Shown piece by piece: positions 9,079 to 16,095 of a stretch of 64,000 bases of DNA. Source of the stretch: Opimibacter sp041746735 (lineage in GTDB: Bacteria > Bacteroidota > Bacteroidia > Chitinophagales > Saprospiraceae); assembly GCA_041746735.1 (NCBI GenBank), contig JBGTGP010000018.1, positions 94,840-158,839 of the forward strand, in the 5' to 3' direction. Every line of letters begins with the position of its first letter. The stretch's first letter is position 1. The notes under the pieces are model-generated. The model was not told the DNA's origin. It made no database searches and was given only the letters and a program-made list of their open reading frames with translations. A program made the translations under genes and the position numbers.

Positions 9079-10176
9079 ATGGGATTGAAATGTGGAATTG
9101 TTGGATTACCAAACGTCGGTAAATCTACTTTGTTTAATGCACTGACATCCGCCGGTGCACTGGCTGCTAACTACCCCTTTGCCACCAAAGAACCGAATAT
9201 CGGGGTCGTTACTGTCCCGGATCCACGGCTGGATGCCCTGGCACTGCTTGTCAATCCCCAGCGAACCGTTCCGACGACAGTCGACATCCTCGATATCGCC
9301 GGGCTCATTAAAGGTGCCTCTCAGGGAGAAGGGCTTGGCAACCAGTTTCTCGCTAACATTCGGGAGGTAGATGCTATCCTGCATGTGGTGCGATGTTTTG
9401 ATGATGACAATGTCGTGCATGTCGATGGCAGTGTCCATCCGGTGCGGGATAAAGAGATCATCGATATCGAACTTGGTCTTAAGGATCTGGAATCCGTAGA
9501 AAAGCGAATCGACCGCGCCTCCAAAGCAGCCAAAGGCGGCAAAAGAGAAGACGTCGATCTGGTCACATGGCTTGGCCAACTCAAAGCCCATTTACTTGCC
9601 GGAAAGGCCGCACGTACAATTGAAGTACCGGACCACTATGCCGATGTCATGCGGGAGATGATGCTCCTCACCGCCAAACCGGTCCTCTATATCTGCAATG
9701 TCGATGAAGCCTCCTCTGTCGAAGGCAACCAATATTCCGCCCAACTTCAGGAAGCAGTAGCTCACGAAGGTGCGGGACTGATCTGTATTTCCGCCGCGAT
9801 CGAGGCGGATATCGCTGCCCTGGATACGATGGAGGAACGAATGGAATTTGTACGGGATATGGGGCTCGAGGAACCGGGTGTCAACCGGGTGATCCGCGCG
9901 GCCTATGACCTGCTGCAACTCATTACCTACTTCACGGCCGGAGAAAAGGAAGTTCGGGCCTGGACGGTCCGCAGGGGGAGCAAGGCACCACAAGCGGCTG
10001 GTGTGATCCATACCGATTTTGAGAAAGGTTTTATCCGGGCCGAAGTGATCGGGTATGATGATTTTATCCGCTATGGCTCTGAGGCGGCTGTGAAGGAAGC
10101 CGGTAAAATGGGCGTAGAAGGCAAAGAATATGTCGTGCAGGATGGTGATGTCATGCATTTTCGTTTTAATGTCTGA
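9079..10176 (+). CDS. ychF: Redox-regulated ATPase YchF (Obg-like)
   Basis: 365 residues from the ATG at 9079, matching the family length; an upstream TTG (9037) adds residues outside the domain. G1/P-loop is GLPNVGKSTLFN, G3 is DIAGLIKGASQGEGLGN, and the G4 position reads CNVDE (NxxE), the change that makes YchF prefer ATP over GTP. The C-terminal TGS domain follows (TYFTAGEKEVRAWTVRRGS ... DFEKGFIRAEVI ... YVVQDGDVMHFRFNV). YchF associates with ribosomes and is involved in stress and redox responses; its exact role is unsettled. It stands alone between a divergent AcpH-like gene and a repeat-rich intergenic region. Confidence 0.96.
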   Translation: MGLKCGIVGLPNVGKSTLFNALTSAGALAANYPFATKEPNIGVVTVPDPRLDALALLVNPQRTVPTTVDILDIAGLIKGASQGEGLGNQFLANIREVDAILHVVRCFDDDNVVHVDGSVHPVRDKEIIDIELGLKDLESVEKRIDRASKAAKGGKREDVDLVTWLGQLKAHLLAGKAARTIEVPDHYADVMREMMLLTAKPVLYICNVDEASSVEGNQYSAQLQEAVAHEGAGLICISAAIEADIAALDTMEERMEFVRDMGLEEPGVNRVIRAAYDLLQLITYFTAGEKEVRAWTVRRGSKAPQAAGVIHTDFEKGFIRAEVIGYDDFIRYGSEAAVKEAGKMGVEGKEYVVQDGDVMHFRFNV

Positions 10177-10178
10177 GG

Positions 10179-10250
10179 GGTTGAGGGGTTGAGAAGTTGA
10201 GAGGTGTAGAAGTTGAGAGGTTGAGAGGTTGAGAAGTTTAGGAGTTTAGT
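10179..10250. repeat. Eight-bp tandem repeat (minisatellite)
   Basis: About nine head-to-tail units of an octamer with consensus GGTTGAGA (variants AGTTGAGA, GGTGTAGA, AGTTTAGG) begin two bases after the ychF stop codon. No reading frame of quality crosses it. The purine-rich strand is the plus strand. Confidence 0.85.
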
Positions 10251-10630
10251 GTGAAGGGGAGAGGTTAGCTGTCGTATAGCATGACAATTGATTAAATAGC
10301 ATGATTTGCTGTTGTTGGAGTTTGCTCCAACAACCGGGTAGTGAACGCCGGGTCGTCCTCAACGCAACCTGACCCGCACCAACGGGCAATTAAAAAAATC
10401 ACTTCGGGGAGCATTGACGTTGTCGCGCTTAATTGTCCGAACCCTGGGGATGTCTTGTTTCGGAGGAGGTGAGTAGTGAATGGTGAATATATTGGAATCC
10501 CCGCTGTGCTTCGATCTGGAACCTGTGCCATCACGCATCCTCTAGACTGGCTTTCCGCCTAGCGGTCGGAATCTCCGCTGCGCTACGATTGGCATCTCAT
10601 AAGTTGATCTGTCAGGATCTGAAGATCATG
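10251..10630. other. Non-coding, repeat-laden stretch between ychF and pdhB
   Basis: About 380 bp without a credible gene; an 80-codon minus-strand frame (10292-10534) has no family character. It contains one perfect palindrome of the family found again at 15207 (see 10311) and two related 24-bp direct copies with consensus GGAATCYCCGCTGYGCTWCG at 10495 and 10569, 74 bp apart. The rest has no recognisable signal. Confidence 0.6.
10311..10334. repeat. Dispersed palindrome, copy 1
   Basis: A perfect hairpin with arms GTTGTTGGAG and CTCCAACAAC and loop TTTG. Read on the minus strand it is followed by AGCA, exactly as the three copies at 15207-15303 are. Same arm length, loop length and sequence pattern (GTTGnnGGAG-CAAA-CTCCnnCAAC) show that they are one family. 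Confidence 0.85.
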
Positions 10631-11611
10631 TCACTTATACATCACCTGCCGTACAGCCGCGATGACTTTAGCCGGATTGGGGAGAAATTCTTCGACCAGT
10701 GTAGGGGCATACGGCAGTGAGACATCTGCGCTATTGACCCGCACCACAGGAGCATCCAGATAATCGAAGGCATATTTTTGTACTACATACGCAACCTCGG
10801 CAGAGATACCGGCGAATGGCCATGATTCGTCAACAACCACGAGCCTGTTGGTCTTTTGGACAGACCTGACGATCGTCTCATGATCTAAGGGGCGTATCGT
10901 GCGCAGGTCGATGACTTCGGCAGAAATGCCATCCTTAGATAATTCTTCAGCGGCTTTACGGACCACATCCATCATTTTGTTGAAGGATACGATCGTGACA
11001 TCAGTGCCTTCGCGCCGGATGGCGGCCTGGCCTATTGGGATGAGGTATTCTTCTTCGGGGACTTCCCCTTTATATCCATAATAGCTTTCGCTTTCCATAA
11101 AGCAGACGGGATCAGGATCCCGAATAGCAGACTTGATAAGGCCCTTTGCATCCGCGGGCTCGACACAACTGATCACCTTGAGCCCGGGGCAATTGGCGAG
11201 CCATGACTCGAACATCTGGCTATGTTGCTGAGCGAGTTGGCCGGCGGAGCCACTGGGACCTCTGAAGACGATGGGGCATGAAAAGTTGCCGGCCGATTGG
11301 GAGAGTGTCTTGGCGGCATTATTGACGATCTGGTCAAAGGCCAGTACGGCAAAGTTCCACGTCATAAACTCTACGATCGGTCTAAGACCGTTCATGGCGG
11401 CACCGACTCCGATACCGGCAAATCCCAACTCGGCGATGGGGGTATCGATGACACGCCGGGGGCCGAACTCCTCAAGCATGCCTTTGCTGACTTTATACGC
11501 ACCATTATACTCGGCGACTTCCTCGCCTATGAGGAAGACGGTGTCATCCCGCCGCATCTCTTCGATCATCCCTTCCCGGATTGCATCCCGCAATGCTAAT
11601 TCTCTGGCCAT
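10631..11611 (-). CDS. pdhB: Pyruvate dehydrogenase E1 component, beta subunit
   Basis: 326 residues, the usual length of a separate E1-beta. Family landmarks: FLIGEEVAEYNGAYKVSKG with the thiamine-diphosphate-activating glutamate, RVIDTPIAELGFAGIGVGAAM, GPSGSAGQLAQQHSQ, and EVIDLRTIRPLD in the C-terminal transketolase domain. With E1-alpha it decarboxylates pyruvate and passes the acetyl group to E2 lipoate. A branched-chain 2-oxoacid dehydrogenase beta subunit is the main alternative; the sequence around NGAYKVSKG and the tail favour pyruvate. Neither E1-alpha nor E2 lies beside it, so the complex genes are dispersed here. It runs toward the repeat region and has a free promoter region upstream. 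Confidence 0.92.
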   Translation of the reverse strand: MARELALRDAIREGMIEEMRRDDTVFLIGEEVAEYNGAYKVSKGMLEEFGPRRVIDTPIAELGFAGIGVGAAMNGLRPIVEFMTWNFAVLAFDQIVNNAAKTLSQSAGNFSCPIVFRGPSGSAGQLAQQHSQMFESWLANCPGLKVISCVEPADAKGLIKSAIRDPDPVCFMESESYYGYKGEVPEEEYLIPIGQAAIRREGTDVTIVSFNKMMDVVRKAAEELSKDGISAEVIDLRTIRPLDHETIVRSVQKTNRLVVVDESWPFAGISAEVAYVVQKYAFDYLDAPVVRVNSADVSLPYAPTLVEEFLPNPAKVIAAVRQVMYK

Positions 11612-11702
11612 AACATATTGACTTTATTGATATCGCACAGCAAATGTAGCAATTCAGACGCATCAGCTGATGTATGGGTGTATCATCATGATACGCAACT
11701 AA

Positions 11703-12040
11703 AAAAAGCACAAACCCACTCCGCCCAAACGTAAACGGAAAAAGTCATCCCGCAATCCGGGTGGCCAGCATCGACATAAAGCCAACAGGTTGGAAAAGGT
11801 CAATGTCGCGGATGAAGTTCTCATTCATGATGTTGAAGCATGTTCCAGTTGCGGAGAAGACCTCCGGCAGATAGCCGGTGAGGTGATTCGAACAGCCCAG
11901 GTGTTTGATATTCCTAAAATTGAACTCACCGTGACTGAGCATCATAAGATGGCCAAATGCTGTCCGAAATGCGGCCTGCATAGTTCTTCGGAATTACCAG
12001 GTACGCTGGATTATGTGGATGCACAGTATGGGGATAATCT
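11703..12040 (+). pseudogene. IS66 transposase (TnpC) fragment
   Basis: The frame from 11703 reads KKHKPTPPKRKRKKS..PGGQHRHKANRLEKV, then EACSSCGEDL, VFDIPKIELTVTEHHKM and KCCPKCGLHSSSELP, then AQYGDN. This is the linker and zinc-finger (zf-IS66, two CxxC pairs) of IS66-family transposases, covering about 110 of some 500 residues. It begins after an in-frame stop at 11700-11702, lacks the N-terminal helix and the whole DDE catalytic domain, and no terminal inverted repeats are evident. It is a dead insertion-sequence remnant abutting the truncated T9SS gene at 12050. Confidence 0.85.
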
Positions 12041-12049
12041 AATTCCACC

Positions 12050-12571
12050 ATGCAGTTTAATTCCGCAAGAGTCATGAAAATCGATATAACCAATGGCGAT
12101 ATACTTTGGGAAGTGAGAGATACAGGCATAGCCCTCACCTATGGACAATCTCTCAATATCATGGAAGGAATAACCCAGTCAGAAAGCGGCAGCATATTCG
12201 CAGTTGTGTACACCTATAAAAGTGCTAATGTCTATGAAGGCCTGCTGCTCAAAGTCACTCCCGACGGCTGCATCGACACCCTCTGCACCACCACAGCTAT
12301 CGAAGACGATATCCGTCTACAAGTCGAAAAGATGGTGGTGTATCCCAATCCGGCCAGAGATGAAGTTACATTAGAGGTGAGCCGCGAGGTACCATCATGC
12401 TCCATCATCACGATCTATACTCTACAGGGTGTAGAAATGCATCGAGGCAGGCTCGATGGGTCTAAACATCGTATCGATGTATCGGGATGGCCGGCGGGGT
12501 CATATATCGCCCGGCTGATGGTCTCTGGCAGCAACACAACGCTGGTTAAAAAAATGATAAAGCTTGAATAA
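12050..12571 (+). pseudogene. Truncated T9SS cargo protein (C-terminal end only)
   Basis: 173 residues remain. They contain beta-propeller-like sequence (ITNGDILWEVRDTG, TQSESGSIFAVVYT, GLLLKVTPDGC) and a complete type IX sorting domain starting at VEKMVVYPNPARDEV and ending in LVKKMIKLE. There is no signal peptide, so the protein cannot be exported as it stands. The coding sequence begins within about 10-30 bp of the end of the IS66 remnant, so the 5' part was probably lost by insertion and deletion at that point. The ATG at 12050 is simply the first in frame, not a real start. Confidence 0.75.
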
Positions 12572-12729
12572 CGCGCAGCATCAGGAATGGAGGGTGGCAG
12601 CGGGCAAGGATGCGTTTAGCTCGCCCCGGGGTTTGCATGCATCAGGATGCGCGAGAGGGCAACACAGGGGATGGGGGCAGCGTGAGGAAAAGTACCTTGT
12701 CCTATACTCCTGCCTGCGATACACCGTCC
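12572..12729. other. Spacer before ftsX
   Basis: About 160 bp between the truncated T9SS gene and the likely ftsX start. The ftsX frame is open through it from 12610, but the encoded residues (GVCMHQDAREGNTGDGGS) have no resemblance to FtsX. No terminator or promoter stands out. Confidence 0.4.
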
Positions 12730-13659
12730 ATGCCGATGCCGGCATGTCAACTCGTTCTCAGTTTTCCTTCCGGAATTTTTACCTTTGACGGCATCTTGAA
12801 AACATTTGCTTTCGCTTATACGCCGTATTACTGGCTGACAGTCACCAGTCTGGCGGTTCTCCTATTCCTGGGTGGATTATTCTCCAGCACATTTTGGTTT
12901 TCTGATCGATGGGAAGACCTGTTTAAAGAAAAAATTGAGTTTTTAGTCGAGTGCGATGCCCGTCTGTCTGAGACCATGCGCCAGGACCTCGAGACCCGAC
13001 TCCGGACCACAGATGGCCTTCGCGAGCTGAAATATATCACGGCTGACGAAGCGATGAAAATTATGCAGGCTGAGTTGGGCACACTGGCACTGCCTGACTC
13101 CATGGAAAATCCTTTCAGAGCCTCCTTCCGCTTTACCCTGCAAGCAGATCGCGTCGATACAGCGTATGTCCGATCCTTGCATGCTGACATCAGCAACATA
13201 GAAGGGGTCAGTGCCTTCTATTATCCGGAAGATCTGCATAGCACCATCCGATCCCGGCTTAAATCACTGTCACTGGTGACTGGCGCCATCGCCGGTATCC
13301 TGATCCTGCTCATCCTGGTCATGATTCATCACCAGATCCGGATGTATATCATGCAACACCGTTTTCATATACGAACCATGACCCTGGTGGGGGCGACACG
13401 GAGTTATATCCGAAAGCCCTTTATCACCGAAGTGCTCAAGATGAGCAGCTTTTCTATTCTCGTGGCTGGAATAGCATATCTGCTGGTCCTGCTATGGCTG
13501 AGCAACCTGACCGGCCAGTCGTTGTTTGTCACCAATCCGGATATGATCCTGCTGGGCATGCTTTTTATCATAGCCCTCGGGATCCTGATGTCGTTTTCGG
13601 CAGCCTGGGCGGCGATACAGAGATATCTGGAGTCCACCGACGCCCGCGATTTTATTTAG
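12730..13659 (+). CDS. ftsX: Cell division protein FtsX
   Basis: About 309 residues from the ATG at 12730; the frame is open from 12610, but the extra 40 residues look non-native, and a still shorter start is possible. FtsX is the membrane subunit of the FtsEX ATP-driven complex that activates peptidoglycan hydrolases at the septum. The layout is typical: one membrane segment near WLTVTSLAVLLFLGGLF, a periplasmic domain of about 110 residues (VECDARLSETMRQDLETRL ... YITADEAMKIMQAELG), then three membrane helices (SLVTGAIAGILILLILVMI, VLKMSSFSILVAGIAYLLV, MILLGMLFIIALGILMSFS) with LVGATRSYIRKPF between them. FtsE is not adjacent, as usual in Bacteroidota. Confidence 0.88.
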   Translation: MPMPACQLVLSFPSGIFTFDGILKTFAFAYTPYYWLTVTSLAVLLFLGGLFSSTFWFSDRWEDLFKEKIEFLVECDARLSETMRQDLETRLRTTDGLRELKYITADEAMKIMQAELGTLALPDSMENPFRASFRFTLQADRVDTAYVRSLHADISNIEGVSAFYYPEDLHSTIRSRLKSLSLVTGAIAGILILLILVMIHHQIRMYIMQHRFHIRTMTLVGATRSYIRKPFITEVLKMSSFSILVAGIAYLLVLLWLSNLTGQSLFVTNPDMILLGMLFIIALGILMSFSAAWAAIQRYLESTDARDFI

Positions 13660-13680
13660 TCATTACCGACATGCAGGCCA

Positions 13681-15129
13681 TCAAGGTTGATGCACCCTCA
13701 GGATCTCTTCCATGACCGGACCGAGATCTTCACCCGCAATCTTCTTGACGATGATCTTTTTGTCTTTATCGAGAATAAAGATCTGCGGCGTGGTCTTGAT
13801 GTCATATACGGTCTTATATCGGTTGCGGAGATATTGGTCCGCCACATTGATCCAGATATCCATACCCCGCTCTTGTACGGTAGACCAACAGGATGCTATA
13901 TCGGCACCGGTTTTAGTGCATATACCCACTATCTCCACACCCTTGTCTTTATACTGCTGGTAAAAATCAATGATGGCTGGAATCGATTTCTTACAATGGC
14001 CGCATTCGGGATCCCAGAAAAACAGGACCGTATAGTCCGCCGCTATAGAATGAAGCCGAACCGGATCGCCTGACGCTTTAAAAAACAAAAGATCCGGCGC
14101 CTCCTTACCGATCAGGATGGGTCTGAGGGTACCGGCCTGCTGAACCAACTTGTCCAACTGTTCAGCTTCCATCCATGTCGCCCGACCCTGTGCATAATAT
14201 TTGTCCACCAGATGCACATAGACGGCGTCCATACCCATCCGCTTCGAACGCGCTGACTCATTGAGAAAATGGACCAGGTAGTATTGAAACGCTTCAGGAT
14301 TACGCTCCATTCGTCCAAGCAGATAATCCATAGCGACGGCCTGACTATCCGGTAACGCATAGGTCAGTTTTTGAAGGTAGAAATCAATCTTCTGATGGTA
14401 CAATCCGGATCGCATCGCACGGGGATCATTGAGATCAAAAAGGTCAAAATAATGATCCCGGTAGTATTCATATTGTTTTTGCTTCCGTTCTGACTCTTCA
14501 AGCTCAGCATACTCCGGAATTTCCAGTTCCAGATTGGCCCGTATGAGAAATGCCGTAATGGAGTTCGGATGTTTTTTAATCAGCTCCTGTTGAACGCGCT
14601 TTACATCTCCATCGATCGAGGCCAGCTCAGGTCGGTACCGGTCCGCATGGAGCGTGTCTTCCGCAATGAGCTTTCGCAATTCATCTGCCCTCGGGCGTCG
14701 TGCTTCCAGTTCCCGGAGATAGTTGTAATAGATATCATTCTCCGGACTGCCCTTAAACTTTGCTGTAGGGACGATATGATCCATATCAACACTCACAGAA
14801 AAGTGCTGCTGATCATTGGCGATCAGAATGTGGACGAATTTATTATCCGGAGGAATCACCAGAAGATATACACCCGGTGCGAGGGCCTCCGACCCTTCAA
14901 ATACGAAACGGCCCTTTTGGACGACGGCTGTATCCTTCAGGTACTGGGCTTTGCCATAATAATATCCGAGCTTGAGCGTGTCGCCCTCAAACCCCTGCAA
15001 ATCCACGACTATCCGATATCCAGCAGGACCAGAGGCTATCAGTGGATGCGCCATCCAACACATGAAAAAGAACACAACTGTACCTGTAAATTTCCGCATT
15101 CTGCCCATAGTGGTTTTTATAATGCCCAT
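13681..15129 (-). CDS. TlpA-like thioredoxin-fold protein with DUF4369/DUF5106-type domains
   Basis: 482 residues; starts at 15129, 15108 or 15099 are all possible, and the last (MRKFTGTVVFFFM) gives the tidiest signal peptide. The N-terminal part is a beta-rich DUF4369-like domain (FEGDTLKLGYYYGKAQYLKDT), the middle is helical (DUF5106-like), and the C-terminus is a TlpA/AhpC-type thioredoxin domain with the redox pair in FFWDPECGHCKKSIP and the cis-proline segment IKTTPQIFILD. Such periplasmic proteins reduce or isomerise disulfides of exported proteins; a specific partner is unknown. It is convergent with ftsX, with 21 bp between the stops. Confidence 0.88.
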   Translation of the reverse strand: MGIIKTTMGRMRKFTGTVVFFFMCWMAHPLIASGPAGYRIVVDLQGFEGDTLKLGYYYGKAQYLKDTAVVQKGRFVFEGSEALAPGVYLLVIPPDNKFVHILIANDQQHFSVSVDMDHIVPTAKFKGSPENDIYYNYLRELEARRPRADELRKLIAEDTLHADRYRPELASIDGDVKRVQQELIKKHPNSITAFLIRANLELEIPEYAELEESERKQKQYEYYRDHYFDLFDLNDPRAMRSGLYHQKIDFYLQKLTYALPDSQAVAMDYLLGRMERNPEAFQYYLVHFLNESARSKRMGMDAVYVHLVDKYYAQGRATWMEAEQLDKLVQQAGTLRPILIGKEAPDLLFFKASGDPVRLHSIAADYTVLFFWDPECGHCKKSIPAIIDFYQQYKDKGVEIVGICTKTGADIASCWSTVQERGMDIWINVADQYLRNRYKTVYDIKTTPQIFILDKDKKIIVKKIAGEDLGPVMEEILRVHQP

Positions 15130-15206
15130 TAAGCTGCCGCCAAAGTTAGGGAGTCCCTCTCAATCAGGCCAGCGGTCTGAAGGCGCAATTCACAACAGAA
15201 CGTTAA

Positions 15207-15303
15207 GTTGCAGGAGCAAACTCCTGCAACAGCAGGATGGGTTGCTGGAGCAAACTCTTGAAACAGCATGGAGCAGGGAGTTGCAGGAGCAAACTCCTGC
15301 AAC
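15207..15303. repeat. Cluster of three palindromic repeats
   Basis: Three 24-bp units in the same orientation: 15207-15230 and 15280-15303 are identical perfect hairpins (arms GTTGCAGGAG and CTCCTGCAAC, loop CAAA), and 15241-15264 is a decayed copy (GTTGCTGGAG, CAAA, CTCTTGAAAC). Each is followed by AGCA. They lie in the non-coding gap between two divergent/convergent genes and belong to the same family as 10311-10334. Structure and clustering resemble REP/BIME elements mobilised by RAYT transposases, but no such gene is in the window. Confidence 0.9.
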
Positions 15304-15356
15304 AGCAGGGAAGCAGGGACAAGGCAAACTTAGCAACAGCTAAGACAACAGAACGC

Positions 15357-15968
15357 TCACTCCCCGATGAGTTTTTTCTTCATGGCGGTATATTCCTCTT
15401 CTGTGATGAGGCCTTCGCGTTTGAGTTCGGCGAGCTCTTTGAGTTTATCTACCATCTTACCAGACGTTTTAGCTTCATTGGCCTGTTCGACCACCTGTTG
15501 TTTGCGGTCCTGATCCTTCCGGATTTGTTCGGCGACTTTTTTCCCTTTTTCAAATTTTTCATTATACATCTTCTTCAAGCGTCTGGGATCAAAATCAAGG
15601 AAGGTGCCTCCGGTTTCAAAATGCTTTTTAAACACTTCCCCAAGTGCATAGGAGGAGGCCCCTGACAGCACCGCCATGGTAACACCGCCAATCACTGAAC
15701 CGATACCGGGTATAAACTTGACCATGGCTTTAGCTCCCATGCGGGCTAGTCCTGAGCCTGTAAGACTGGTGATAAGGGCTTTCCCTTCTGATTCCTTAAA
15801 GTCCTGATCATAGAGTTTGCACAACTGGCGGATCATATCCAACTGGATACCGCTGACGGCAAAAAAATCCACAATAGGCACTGGAATCAATCCGGCCCCC
15901 ATGGACCAGATGATATGATTCTTGATAATGGTGTCGGCATGCCGCTCCCGTTCTGTTTTTTCTGACAT
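15357..15968 (-). CDS. DUF697-like membrane protein with C-terminal SHOCT motif
   Basis: 203 residues from the ATG at 15968 (an upstream ATG at 15992 is possible). The first half resembles the DUF697 domain: IIWSMGAGLIPVPIVDFFAVSGIQLDMIRQL followed by two glycine-rich hydrophobic segments (VKFIPGIGSVIGGVTMAVLSGASSYALGEVF). A charged coiled linker leads to a C-terminal short helical hairpin, KLKELAELKREGLITEEEY, the SHOCT pattern seen at the ends of many oligomeric or membrane-linked proteins. DUF697 domains often accompany dynamin-like or Era-type GTPases; the GTPase at 42397 is far away, so a link is only a guess. Function unknown. Confidence 0.72.
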   Translation of the reverse strand: MSEKTERERHADTIIKNHIIWSMGAGLIPVPIVDFFAVSGIQLDMIRQLCKLYDQDFKESEGKALITSLTGSGLARMGAKAMVKFIPGIGSVIGGVTMAVLSGASSYALGEVFKKHFETGGTFLDFDPRRLKKMYNEKFEKGKKVAEQIRKDQDRKQQVVEQANEAKTSGKMVDKLKELAELKREGLITEEEYTAMKKKLIGE

Positions 15969-16095
15969 CTTGCTAAGTGTTTGGTGTGTCACCTGTTTAG
16001 CAACACACCCCCCGAATATCAGGGAATTTTATGAGACTCCACCTCTATATTTCGACCACCCGATATGCATCAGCGATCAACCGCCCGGATTGGGG

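Noticed and set aside
10292..10534. An 80-codon minus-strand frame after ychF
   Set aside because: It crosses the palindrome and the direct repeats, has no family character and a poor residue mix; treated as repeat DNA.
11745..11981. Minus-strand frame opposite the IS66 fragment
   Set aside because: It is the antisense shadow of the zinc-finger region, and the plus-strand frame has clear IS66 features.
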